NCBI RefSeq assembly: GCF_040371755.1
Contig: NZ_BAABWE010000010.1
Coordinates: 62,001-126,000 of the forward strand
Direction of reading: 5' to 3'
Source: Bermanella sp040371755
GTDB taxonomy: Bacteria; Pseudomonadota; Gammaproteobacteria; Pseudomonadales; Oceanobacteraceae
DNA: 64,000 nucleotides
Made by a program: the position numbers and the translations under genes
The notes under the pieces: generated by a model
The model's database searches: none
Told to the model about the DNA's origin: nothing
What the model saw: the letters and a program-made list of their open reading frames with translations, nothing else
Shown here: positions 8,537-16,736 of the stretch, in pieces
How the letters are laid out: every line of letters begins with the position of its first letter
Position numbering within the stretch: position 1 is the stretch's first letter

Positions 8537-9934
8537 ATGTCATCTCTCATTCCTACTACTCAGGTCGATGAACAAGACCGCCCCATTGTCGATGCGACCC
8601 GCCATAACGCCGCAGTTCGACTAGCAACAGGCAAGTTTCAAATCATTCGGCGACTCACCAGTGCCCCATTGATTTTACTGTTTTTACTGGCCCCATGGCT
8701 CACCATCAATGGGGCACCTATTTTATGGATGGACCTTGATCATCACGTCTTACACTTGTTTGGGATTGTGTTTTGGCCAGACGATTTACTCATATTGACA
8801 TGGGTCGCCATGGCCAGCGCATTTGGCTTATTTGCCGCAGCCAATATTGCAGGGCGAGTTTGGTGTGGCTTTAGCTGCCCGCAAACCGTTTGGAGCATGA
8901 TGTTCACGTGGGTGGAAGAAAAAACACAAGGCTCTCGTAACAAACGCCTAAAAGAAATGGGCAAACCGCTTCTAAACCGCAACTGGTTGCCACTTATTTT
9001 AAAACACAGCATTTGGCTGCTGCTTGCTTTTGTCACTGGGTTTACGTTTGTGGCCTACTTTAAAACAGGCTTTGGACTTTGGCAGCAAATTATCACTGCT
9101 AATGTTCAATCAGAGGTGATCTTTTGGCTGGGCTTTTTTTCAATACTCACCTACATCAATGCAGGCTGGCTAAGAGAACAGGTGTGTCTACACATGTGCC
9201 CTTATGCACGCTTTCAATCTGTCATGGTGGACAAGCAAACATTAAAAGTTAACTACAACAACACAAGAGGCGAACCCAGAAAACACAACAACACACATCC
9301 ACTTTCAAACAAACAAGGAGACTGCATAGATTGCCAACTATGTGTGCAGGTGTGTCCCGTAGGCATAGATATTCGGCAAGGTTTGCAATATGCCTGCATT
9401 GACTGCGGTGCTTGTATTGATGCATGTGATGGCATTATGACAAGTATCAACAAACCCATTGAGTTAATTGATTTTAGTGATGGCAACACTGTGACGGCAA
9501 AACGCCCATTCAATTTACGCAACTGGCTTCCCAAGCAAAGACCCAGACTTTGGGGTTACTTGGCTGCATGTTTGGTGGCGATGGTTTTATTTACGGCACA
9601 GGTCATATTAAAAGACGGATTTGAATTTCATTTATCTCGTGATCGTGGGCCGTTATATTTTTATCATCAATTAAATATCAGTAACGCCTTTACGCTTAAC
9701 ATTCAAAATAGAACCACTGAGAAAAGCAGCTTCACTTTAGAGTCAACCCACCCTCATCTAGTTGTCGCCAATACAGATGCGCTAGCTGTATTGTCAGGAC
9801 AAAAAAACAGTGTATCCATCCGTGTAGATTGCGATACAGACTGCCCAATTAAAGGGAAATCACCATTCCAGATCAACGTATTGCATCAAGGAAAAATCGA
9901 AGCCAAATTGGAGGGAACATTCTTCGCGCCTTAA
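8537..9934 (+). CDS. ccoG: CcoG/FixG-like cytochrome oxidase accessory ferredoxin, membrane bound
   Basis: 465 aa. Several N-terminal membrane segments carry CGFSCPQTVW and HMCPYARFQ. Two 4Fe-4S clusters follow (CIDCQLCVQVCPVGID and CIDCGACIDACD), then another membrane segment and a C-terminal immunoglobulin-like domain. CcoG (RdxA/FixG) is an inner-membrane protein that reduces copper for cbb3 oxidase assembly. No ccoNOPQ or ccoI genes are in the window. A sigma54 promoter and a PAS-containing activator next door suggest separate control, perhaps by redox state. A paralogue elsewhere may serve cbb3 assembly. Confidence 0.88.
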   Translation: MSSLIPTTQVDEQDRPIVDATRHNAAVRLATGKFQIIRRLTSAPLILLFLLAPWLTINGAPILWMDLDHHVLHLFGIVFWPDDLLILTWVAMASAFGLFAAANIAGRVWCGFSCPQTVWSMMFTWVEEKTQGSRNKRLKEMGKPLLNRNWLPLILKHSIWLLLAFVTGFTFVAYFKTGFGLWQQIITANVQSEVIFWLGFFSILTYINAGWLREQVCLHMCPYARFQSVMVDKQTLKVNYNNTRGEPRKHNNTHPLSNKQGDCIDCQLCVQVCPVGIDIRQGLQYACIDCGACIDACDGIMTSINKPIELIDFSDGNTVTAKRPFNLRNWLPKQRPRLWGYLAACLVAMVLFTAQVILKDGFEFHLSRDRGPLYFYHQLNISNAFTLNIQNRTTEKSSFTLESTHPHLVVANTDALAVLSGQKNSVSIRVDCDTDCPIKGKSPFQINVLHQGKIEAKLEGTFFAP

Positions 9935-10230
9935 TTCAACTTCATATTTTAGGTATCCATTCGTATCTAATTATCGGCTCTGTTTCCGCCCATTTTGGGC
10001 GGCACAACACGCTCAAACCCAAGCAAACAATAGAGGTTCTCATTGCCAGCAAGCTAGGTACAACGGGACTATGGGTTAAAATTCCAGCACAGCTATGTGG
10101 CCACAAAGGGAAAAAGCACTAACTCGGTGCTATATTCCAGTGGCCCGATCAAAAAACACACTGTATAAGTTTGATGAATACCGGATATAAGTGGGATTAT
10201 CTTCATTTATGGCTAATTCAGACTAGGCTT
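9935..10230. other. intergenic region between ccoG and the acnB promoter
   Basis: About 300 bp without a credible gene. A short hairpin CCGCCC-ATTTT-GGGCGG lies at 9986-10002, but no T run follows it, so it is a doubtful ccoG terminator. An AGCAC/GTGCT hairpin lies near 10115-10131. Confidence 0.4.
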
Positions 10231-10238
10231 ACCTTAAT

Positions 10239-10262
10239 TTATAGGCCCATCTGACCTATAAT
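10239..10262 (+). promoter_or_regulatory. acnB promoter -10 box inside a dyad
   Basis: TATAAT at 10257-10262 is a perfect -10 box. It lies in the right arm of the dyad TTATAGG (10239-10245), 9 nt, CCTATAA (10255-10261). No good -35 box stands 17 nt upstream, so regulated or activator-dependent transcription is likely. The predicted leader would be about 240 nt. Confidence 0.45.
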
Positions 10263-10410
10263 TCGTACGCAAAATTTTAGGTTGTCCGCATTGCTTTTGG
10301 CGGGCACCTCCTGATGGCAAATGTCACAGGGAATTTAAAAGGATGGCCGGTATTAACCTGCCGTGTCTCGGCATTACATCACAGACCCTTTTGAATGAAT
10401 GAACAACCCG

Positions 10411-10458
10411 CCAATGGGTTAAACCAACCCATTGGAAACTGCGCACCACGAGGCGCAG
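10411..10458 (+). promoter_or_regulatory. two hairpins in the acnB leader
   Basis: A perfect 10-bp stem CCAATGGGTT/AACCCATTGG (10411-10435, 5-nt loop) is followed at once by CTGCGC/GCGCAG (10439-10458). No U tract follows, so they are not terminators. They lie about 50 nt before the start codon of acnB. Confidence 0.5.
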
Positions 10459-10509
10459 ATGAAGTGGTTTTTAGATCGTCAAAACTATAACTTTGAGTGA
10501 GAGATTAGT

Positions 10510-13299
10510 ATGAGCTTGTATACAGATTACCTAGAAGAAATTGAGGTTCGTAAAAAGGACCTAGGTCTGAACCCAAAACCAATCGATACTGCAGAACTAA
10601 TATCTGAGATCATTGCCCAAATTAAAGATACAGGCAATGAGTACCGTAAAGACTCTCTAAACTTCTTCATCTACAACACTCTACCAGGTACAACACCAGC
10701 GGCTGTTGTTAAAGCCAAGTTCCTAAAAGAAATCGTTTTAGGACAAGAGAAAGTAGAAGAGATCTCTGCCGAGTTTGCACTTGAGCAACTGTCGCACATG
10801 AAAGGCGGCCCTTCTGTTGAAGCACTACTAGACATCGCCCTTTCTGACGACGCTAACGCAAAAGCGGCTGGCGAAGTACTTAAATCACAAGTATTCCTAT
10901 ACGAAGCCGATACGACTCGTATCGCCGACGCCTTTAAAGCGGGCAACGCCATCGCTAAAGAACTACTAGAAAGCTACTCAAAAGCAGAGTTCTTCACCAA
11001 GCTTCCTGACATCGCTGAGAAAATCGACGTTGTTACTTACATCGCAGCTGAAGGCGACATCTCGACTGACCTTCTTTCTCCGGGTAACCAATCTCACTCA
11101 CGTGCTGACCGTGAACTTCACGGCCAATGCATGATTACCCCAGAAGCTCAGCAAGAAATCGTAGCGCTAGGTAAAAAACACCCGAACGCTAAAGTGATGC
11201 TAATCGCTGAAAAAGGCACCATGGGTGTAGGTTCTTCTCGTATGTCTGGTGTGAACAACGTAGCACTTTGGGCAGGCGAAAAGACATCTCCTTATATTCC
11301 ATTCATCAACAATGCACCTGTAGTTGCTGGTACTAACGGTATTGCACCTATCTTCCTTACTACCGTTGGTGTAACAGGTGGTATTGGTCTTGACCTTAAA
11401 AACTGGGTTAAGAAAGTAGACGCAAACGGTAACCCTGTTAAAGATGCAAACGGCGACAACGTACTAGAAGAAGCTTACTCAGTTGCAACCGGTACAGTTT
11501 TAACCATCGACACTAAAGCTAAGAAGCTTTACAACGGCGACAAAGAACTAGTTGACGTTTCTGACGCGTTCACTCCACAAAAAGTTGAATTCATGAAAGC
11601 CGGCGGTTCTTACGCGGTGACTTTCGGTAAAAAACTACAAACATTTGCTGCTGAAACGTTAGGTGTATCTGCTCCTGTTGTTTACGCGGCTTCTAAAGAA
11701 ATTTCTAACGAAGGCCAAGGCCTAACGGCTGTTGAAAAAATCTTCAACCGTAACGCTGTAGGTGTTGCTTCTTCTACACCTCTTCATACAGGTTCTGACG
11801 TTCGCGTTAAAGTGAACATCGTAGGTTCTCAAGATACAACTGGCCCTATGACATGTCAGGAACTAGAAGCCATGGCTGCTTCTACTATTTCTCCAAGTGT
11901 TGATGGTGCTTTCCAGTCTGGTTGTCACACCGCATCTGTATGGGACAACAAAGCTAAGGCCAACACGCCTAAGCTAATGGCATTCATGAACGCATTCGGC
12001 GTAATCACTGCACGTGACCCGAAAGGCGTTTACCATTCAATGACGGACGTAATCCACAAAGTATTGAACGACATCACTGTTGATGATCGCGCAATCATCA
12101 TCGGTGGTGACTCTCATACTCGTATGTCTAAGGGTGTCGCCTTCGGTGCTGACTCTGGTACGGTTGCCATCGCACTGGCCACTGGTGAATGTGCCATGCC
12201 TATTCCTGAGTCTGTAAAAGTAACCTTTAAAGGTGCGATGAAGCCTCACATGGACTTCCGTGACATCGTACACGCCACTCAAGCGCAAATGCTTAAGCAA
12301 TTTGGCGGCGAAAACGTGTTCCAAGGTCGTGTAATCGAAGTTCAAATTGGTACGCTTCTAGCTGACCAAGCGTTCACCTTCACGGACTGGACGGCAGAAA
12401 TGAAGGCGAAAGCGTCTATCTGTATCTCTACTGATGAGACCCTAATCCAATCTCTAGAGCTGGCTAAGTCTCGCATCCAGATCATGATCAACAAAGGCAT
12501 GGAAAACGAAGCAGGCATGCTACAAGGCCTTATCGACCTAGCTGACAAGCGTATCGCTGGAATCAAGTCTGGTGAAGAGCCAGCCCTTGCTCCGGATGAC
12601 AACGCGAAATACTACGCAGAAGTCGTTGTTGACCTAGATGTGATCGACGAGCCAATGATCGCTGACCCAGACGTAAACAACGAAGACGTATCTAAGCGTT
12701 ACACCCACGATGTAATCCGTACAGCCTCTTACTACGATGGTCGTAAAGTTGACCTAGGTTTTGTTGGTTCTTGTATGGTGCACAAAGGCGACATGCAAAT
12801 CATCGCTGCCATGCTGCGTAACCTAGAGAAAAAAGGCCCTATCGTATTTAACGCACCTTTAGTTGTTGCGCCACCAACGTACAACATCGTTGACGAGCTA
12901 AAAGCAGAAGGCGATTGGGACGTACTATCTAAATACGCTGGTTTCACTTTTGATGACTCAAACCCTAAAGAAGCAGCCCGTACTAAGTACGAAAACATTC
13001 TTTATCTAGAGCGCCCTGGGTGTAACCTATGTATGGGTAACCAAGAAAAAGCCGAAGCCGGTGATACCGTTCTTGCTACTTCTACCCGTCTATTCCAAGG
13101 CCGTGTAGTAGAAGACAGCGCAGAGAAGAAAGGTGAATCACTACTAGGTTCAACGCCTATGGTTGTGCTTTCTACTATCCTAGGTCGTTTCCCGACTTTG
13201 GCTGAGTACAAAGAAGCAGTTGAAGGTATTAACCTAACTTCATTCGCGCCACCGTCTGAAGATCTAGCGCGTCCTGCGATTCCTTTGAAAGCGGTTTAA
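10510..13299 (+). CDS. acnB: aconitate hydratase B / 2-methylisocitrate dehydratase, long form
   Basis: 929 aa against about 865 for E. coli AcnB. It interconverts citrate and isocitrate in the TCA cycle and can act in the methylcitrate cycle. Order: N-terminal helical HEAT-like domain, swivel domain, then the catalytic domains. Visible motifs are GSSRMSGVNN, VGSQDTTGPMT, GGDSHTRMS, the cluster cysteine in GSCMVHKGD, and the CNLCMGNQ pair near the C-terminus. The extra length includes an insert rich in D, N and G (about residues 303-330). From memory this long form resembles AcnB of Bacteroidota more than that of E. coli or Pseudomonas. Codon use looks like that of a highly expressed gene. 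A decayed copy of its 3' end lies 825 bp downstream. Confidence 0.96.
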   Translation: MSLYTDYLEEIEVRKKDLGLNPKPIDTAELISEIIAQIKDTGNEYRKDSLNFFIYNTLPGTTPAAVVKAKFLKEIVLGQEKVEEISAEFALEQLSHMKGGPSVEALLDIALSDDANAKAAGEVLKSQVFLYEADTTRIADAFKAGNAIAKELLESYSKAEFFTKLPDIAEKIDVVTYIAAEGDISTDLLSPGNQSHSRADRELHGQCMITPEAQQEIVALGKKHPNAKVMLIAEKGTMGVGSSRMSGVNNVALWAGEKTSPYIPFINNAPVVAGTNGIAPIFLTTVGVTGGIGLDLKNWVKKVDANGNPVKDANGDNVLEEAYSVATGTVLTIDTKAKKLYNGDKELVDVSDAFTPQKVEFMKAGGSYAVTFGKKLQTFAAETLGVSAPVVYAASKEISNEGQGLTAVEKIFNRNAVGVASSTPLHTGSDVRVKVNIVGSQDTTGPMTCQELEAMAASTISPSVDGAFQSGCHTASVWDNKAKANTPKLMAFMNAFGVITARDPKGVYHSMTDVIHKVLNDITVDDRAIIIGGDSHTRMSKGVAFGADSGTVAIALATGECAMPIPESVKVTFKGAMKPHMDFRDIVHATQAQMLKQFGGENVFQGRVIEVQIGTLLADQAFTFTDWTAEMKAKASICISTDETLIQSLELAKSRIQIMINKGMENEAGMLQGLIDLADKRIAGIKSGEEPALAPDDNAKYYAEVVVDLDVIDEPMIADPDVNNEDVSKRYTHDVIRTASYYDGRKVDLGFVGSCMVHKGDMQIIAAMLRNLEKKGPIVFNAPLVVAPPTYNIVDELKAEGDWDVLSKYAGFTFDDSNPKEAARTKYENILYLERPGCNLCMGNQEKAEAGDTVLATSTRLFQGRVVEDSAEKKGESLLGSTPMVVLSTILGRFPTLAEYKEAVEGINLTSFAPPSEDLARPAIPLKAV

Positions 13300-13315
13300 T
13301 ACAGGACGTATTTAT

Positions 13316-13346
13316 GCCGCGTAGGACATGGATGTCCGAGAGCGGC
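13316..13346. repeat. nested palindrome after acnB
   Basis: Outer arms GCCGC (13316-13320) and GCGGC (13342-13346) enclose GGACAT-GG-ATGTCC (13324-13337). It could fold into a compact hairpin and resembles an extragenic palindromic repeat unit. No second copy was found in this window. Confidence 0.45.
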
Positions 13347-13415
13347 GCAAGATTTTGAAGTCAGACGCTAAAAAGAAGCGCTCGCCCTGAGACGTTAGTC
13401 GAAGGGTGAAGCAAC

Positions 13416-13451
13416 AAAAAGCCCAAGCAATGAAAATTGTTTGGGCTTTTT
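13416..13451 (+). terminator. acnB terminator
   Basis: A 15-bp stem (13416-13430 with 13437-13451, one G-T pair) containing AAGCCCAA/TTGGGCTT, followed by TTTTT. A similar hairpin ends the gene at 14389-15468. Confidence 0.88.
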
Positions 13452-13538
13452 CTTTATGTAGAGAATCTTTAAATTATCTAAATTAATGGGCAACCTTGTG
13501 GCAAAGTCACGCTCAAGGTTGTCCAGCCTCAGGCGACA

Positions 13539-13592
13539 TTGACGACCTAGTTATGCGCTGATACAATCTGTACATATTTTCGTACATGTACA
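13539..13592 (+). promoter_or_regulatory. yefM promoter with two TGTACA operator cores
   Basis: -35 TTGACG (13539-13544), 17-nt spacer, -10 TACAAT (13562-13567). Just downstream are two TGTACA motifs (13569-13574 and 13587-13592). TGTACA is the known core of YefM operator palindromes in E. coli. This arrangement supports autoregulation by YefM and YefM-YoeB. Confidence 0.72.
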
Positions 13593-13603
13593 GGAAGATA
13601 AAC

Positions 13604-13855
13604 ATGGAAAGCATAAGCTATACCTCAGCTCGAAGCAACCTTGCCAAAACCATGGAAAAGGTATGTGACGACCACGCCCCTATTGCCATTACCCGCAAGG
13701 GTGAAGGAGCTGTAGTGATGATTTCCATGGACGACTACCAAGCTCTGGAAGAAACAGCATATTTGTTGAGAAGCCCTAAAAATACACGACGCCTGATAGA
13801 ATCTATTGCAGAACTTGAAGATGGAAAAGGGCAGGCACAGGAATTGATTGAGTGA
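13604..13855 (+). CDS. yefM: YefM antitoxin (Phd/YefM family)
   Basis: 83 aa. It begins ESISYTSARSNLAKTMEKV, followed by APIAITRKGEGAVVMIS, LEETAYLLRSPKNTRRL and a flexible acidic C-terminus that wraps the toxin, all as in E. coli YefM. It binds DNA through its N-terminal half and neutralises YoeB. I chose ATG 13604, preceded by AGGAAG, over an in-frame ATG at 13586 that lies inside the operator. It overlaps yoeB by 4 bp (GTGA). Confidence 0.93.
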   Translation: MESISYTSARSNLAKTMEKVCDDHAPIAITRKGEGAVVMISMDDYQALEETAYLLRSPKNTRRLIESIAELEDGKGQAQELIE

Positions 13856-14106
13856 AATTAATTTTTGCAGAGAAGGCATGGGAAGATTACCTATACTGGC
13901 AAAAAACTGATAAGCAGATACTTAAACGTATTAATACGCTTATTAACGATATTCAGAGAGAGCCATTCGACGGTATTGGTAAACCCGAGCCTTTGAAACA
14001 TGCCCTTTCTGGTTATTGGTCTCGACGAATAAACGACGAACATAGAATTGTTTATAAATTTCACGAAGACTCCATTCTCATAGCACAGCTACGGTATCAC
14101 TACTGA
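13852..14106 (+). CDS. yoeB: YoeB toxin, ribosome-dependent mRNA endonuclease
   Basis: 84 aa, the same length as E. coli YoeB. KPEPLKH carries the catalytic Glu, SRRINDEHR the basic patch and RYHY the terminal His-Tyr pair needed for activity. It cleaves mRNA in the ribosomal A site when YefM is degraded. GTG start overlapping the yefM stop, so translation is coupled. All catalytic residues are present, so it appears functional. The pair lies in an accessory block between the acnB 3' end and its decayed copy. Confidence 0.93.
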   Translation: MKLIFAEKAWEDYLYWQKTDKQILKRINTLINDIQREPFDGIGKPEPLKHALSGYWSRRINDEHRIVYKFHEDSILIAQLRYHY

Positions 14107-14123
14107 GCCAAACACATAACGTT

Positions 14124-14293
14124 CTATGTATGGGTAACCAAGAGAAAGCAGAAGACAGTGCAGAGAAGAAAGCTGAATCACTACTCTAGAAGAGTACAAA
14201 GAAGCGGGGGACGGTATTAACCTAACGTCTTTCGCGCCACCGGCTGAAGACCTAGCGCGTCCAGCGATTCGTTTAAAGGCGCTTAGCGCTTGA
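14124..14293 (+). pseudogene. decayed partial copy of the acnB 3' end
   Basis: 14124-14143 is identical to acnB 13027-13046. The similarity continues to the stop codon with two deletions: 57 bp between two GAAG repeats (acnB 13054 and 13111) and roughly 55 bp near acnB 13146-13203. An in-frame TAG follows the conserved ESLL. The last codons (APPAEDLARPAIRLKA) still match. The similarity reaches past the stop: AGACGCTAAAA occurs at 13363-13373 and 14305-14315. It is a relic of a duplication or of integration at the acnB 3' end. Confidence 0.85.
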
Positions 14294-14388
14294 CGGAAAA
14301 CGTTAGACGCTAAAACGATAACACATTTACTACAATCAAAACCTAACTATTTCATTTACAATACAGCCTTTAATTTGAGAAGAATAAT

Positions 14389-15468
14389 ATGAAAGGACTT
14401 ATTTTTTTATTTCTAGTTTCCCCTCTTACACTATTTGCCGAACCTTTAAAAGTAGAACTCAATATCGATTTTTCACAATATGAGTTTTTGAAACTAGAAA
14501 AAGGCATTCAAAGAAACATTGAATCACCACCTCAAGAAATTAATTTACCGATAGCCAAGATCAATGGTTATTTTTTTGAATTACCAACATACCAGACAGA
14601 GCACCATATTGAACTCACCTCTCTCATGCAAGAAGATCAATTCTTTTATCCTTTAATATTAATTCTAGACAAGGATAAAAACTTAAATCGAGCCATTTCT
14701 GATCCATTAAGAATAAAAAATATGGGTGGCTATAAAAAAGGCATGCGCCAACAGATTCTTATTTATCCCTTCGATCAATATTTAGTAATTACAACACCAC
14801 CTCAGATTGTCGGTCAGAACATTCCTATGCTAAGTACATCACAAACTATGATCCCTATAGGAAACACGGGCCAATTCAGCACATACAGCAGCAATTTTGT
14901 TAGTACTGTCAATTTATCAAATGATGCCAATTTATATTTGCAAACCCCAACTGAAGGAAATATATACCCCATTCATAGGCTAAGCGGTTGGTATTGGGAT
15001 CTCGGAATTTCTTTTGGCGGTGATAAAGTTGCAGACAATACTACCACAGACCCAAATGGTGGCACCGGCGATCCTTACAATGCAGGCCGGGGAGCCATCT
15101 TTGGTCTAGGATATCACCATGTAATCAGCCCTAAGTTTAACTTAGTTTCTAGAAGCTATGCAGGACTAAGGTATCAAGGTGGTGACGGTACAAATAAAGG
15201 TGTCATACTTCAGCAAGCACTTCTATATTCCAATAGTGACTGGGGCTTTGGTGTTGGAATATATATTGATACGGCCAATAGTGTTAAGCATCCTGATGGC
15301 AACCTAACTAAATTTGAAACCGCTGCAGGGCCTGCATTAATAGCAGAATATCGTGCAACCGAAAAGCTATGGTTTGGCTTGAGATTTGTTGATATTGATT
15401 ATAAATCTACAGATGGCACTCAATTTAACGGCAGTCAAGGTGCTTTAAATATTGGATTGGCCTTTTAA
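14389..15468 (+). CDS. predicted outer-membrane beta-barrel protein, unknown function
   Basis: 359 aa with a clear signal peptide (residues 1-17, ending LFAEP). The N-terminal half (18-180) looks like a periplasmic beta-sandwich. The C-terminal half (200-359) has alternating aromatic strands (WYWDLGISFGG, FGLGYHHV, WGFGVGIYID, LWFGLRFVDIDY) and ends in Phe, as outer-membrane barrels do. I recognise no named family. AT-rich codon use differs from that of acnB. It sits alone with its own terminator, inside the accessory block. Confidence 0.7.
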   Translation: MKGLIFLFLVSPLTLFAEPLKVELNIDFSQYEFLKLEKGIQRNIESPPQEINLPIAKINGYFFELPTYQTEHHIELTSLMQEDQFFYPLILILDKDKNLNRAISDPLRIKNMGGYKKGMRQQILIYPFDQYLVITTPPQIVGQNIPMLSTSQTMIPIGNTGQFSTYSSNFVSTVNLSNDANLYLQTPTEGNIYPIHRLSGWYWDLGISFGGDKVADNTTTDPNGGTGDPYNAGRGAIFGLGYHHVISPKFNLVSRSYAGLRYQGGDGTNKGVILQQALLYSNSDWGFGVGIYIDTANSVKHPDGNLTKFETAAGPALIAEYRATEKLWFGLRFVDIDYKSTDGTQFNGSQGALNIGLAF

Positions 15469-15495
15469 TAGTTAGACTTCAATAGCGTAAAAGAT

Positions 15496-15529
15496 AAAGC
15501 CCAAACGATGAGAGTTGTTTGGGCTTTTT
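15496..15529 (+). terminator. terminator of the outer-membrane protein gene
   Basis: Stem AAAGCCCAAAC (15496-15506) and GTTTGGGCTTT (15517-15527) with a T run. The stem sequence is close to that of the acnB terminator. Confidence 0.87.
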
Positions 15530-15582
15530 GGTTATTATCATACAAAAGATGAGAAATCTTTATTTGCTTAAAGTGGTGTTTC

Positions 15583-16167
15583 CTAAGCCTTACATAGAGA
15601 GTGATTAATACCCTTCTTAGAGCAAACCATCCTCACCATATCACGTTGTTCAGACCTAAAGGAATCACACCTTTCTAGATCAACATTAAAGTCCCTTTCA
15701 ACAGTTTGGTCATACGCAGAGTGAAAATTCGCATAGGCATTTTCATACATCGAAACAACATCTACTCCTACTTCAGAGCTAACAGTCAAAAGACTCACAA
15801 TTGATGCAAGATGTGACTCGTCTGCTCGCTCATCAATCAACCCCATGATACCAGATGGCTGAACTTTACCACCTGTTGTAACATTCGCTTTTAAAACACT
15901 ATACACAACCACGCATAGCGCATGCTTATCAGAGTTAAATTTAAGGTTTGCATATAGGCCGTTATCTTTCTCGAGGATATTCTGCGTAGCCTCATCTACA
16001 TCTGTACACCCCAAATACTCTTGCTTTAAAGATGGGTCAAAATTTGATAGGTCTGGTTTTATTTCATCGGTATTTAATAGTAAATTCCAAGTATTTTTCG
16101 CCTTTTCACTCTTCAACAGAAAGTCATCATAGGAATACGACATTGTTAAAGAAACTACTTTTTTCAT
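15583..16167 (-). CDS. hypothetical protein
   Basis: 194 aa, no recognised domain and no signal peptide or membrane segment. It is mostly helical by composition, with cysteines at the C-terminus (RCDSF, MVCSKKG, SLCKA). ATG at 16167 has GAGA just upstream; ATG at 16143 is an alternative. It is isolated between a terminator and a repeat-rich stretch in the accessory block. The function cannot be inferred. Confidence 0.6.
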   Translation of the reverse strand: MKKVVSLTMSYSYDDFLLKSEKAKNTWNLLLNTDEIKPDLSNFDPSLKQEYLGCTDVDEATQNILEKDNGLYANLKFNSDKHALCVVVYSVLKANVTTGGKVQPSGIMGLIDERADESHLASIVSLLTVSSEVGVDVVSMYENAYANFHSAYDQTVERDFNVDLERCDSFRSEQRDMVRMVCSKKGINHSLCKA

Positions 16168-16178
16168 ATTCTCAGCAA

Positions 16179-16226
16179 AAATTATCCAGAAAAATTATCC
16201 AGAAGAAAAATTATCCAGACACCCAT
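16179..16226. repeat. triple ATTATCCAG repeat
   Basis: Three copies of AATTATCCAGA-type sequence lie in tandem. The last one, AATTATCCAGACACCCAT (16209-16226), recurs exactly at 16594-16611 in the same orientation. The reverse complement (TGGGTGTCTGGATAATT) looks like an end motif of a small dispersed element, possibly of REP-associated transposase type; that identity is a guess. Confidence 0.6.
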
Positions 16227-16491
16227 GATAAGAAAATATCACTAGCTGACGCAAGCCATCATTTCAAGGCTCGTGGATTCAAATATTGCGATAAGATGAT
16301 GTTTAAACACTCTTAAAGAGGAAGCGCGTTTTGGGCTGTCCAAATCGAGCAAATCAATCAGCTACCAAACCCGTATCGATAACACAATGCGATTTCTGAA
16401 CACCGCTACAACCAAAAGGTTTTGTTAATATACGAGGCGAGCGGTGTGAAGCATGAGCAAAGAGGGGGCTGGGGATACTTCCCCAGAAAAG

Positions 16492-16570
16492 AAAACCGTA
16501 CTGGCTTTGATTATCCAGAATGCGAAAGCCATGATGCTCAATACCATCCAAATACCGCACTTGCGCTAAG
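16492..16570. repeat. 79-bp repeat, copy 1
   Basis: Matches 17717-17795 without gaps: the first 32 nt are identical, and there are 6 mismatches over 79 nt. It lies just after a CTGGGGA-TACT-TCCCCAG hairpin (16469-16486). The short open frames on both strands here are not conserved between the copies, so I do not call a gene. Confidence 0.75.
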
Positions 16571-16593
16571 TACCCTAACATATTTCGACAACC

Positions 16594-16611
16594 AATTATC
16601 CAGACACCCAT
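16594..16611. repeat. second copy of the AATTATCCAGACACCCAT repeat
   Basis: 18 nt identical to 16209-16226 in the same orientation. The two copies bracket about 370 bp with no credible gene, perhaps a decayed small mobile element. Confidence 0.7.
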
Positions 16612-16736
16612 AAGTTCGTATAGGCCGATATTTGATCAGTCATACAAACTTAGTATTCACAATCATCAACGGCTCCATCATATTTAAAATATCGGAGGAG
16701 TATTTATTGTGGGTGTTTGAATTATCCTTCTCTCCC

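Noticed and set aside
13586..13603. Longer yefM start at 13586
   Set aside because: It lies inside the TGTACA operator and upstream of the AGGAAG binding site. ATG 13604 matches E. coli YefM.
16422..16613. Open frames on both strands in the repeat region
   Set aside because: Short, not conserved between the two 79-bp copies, no domain; treated as repeat remnant.
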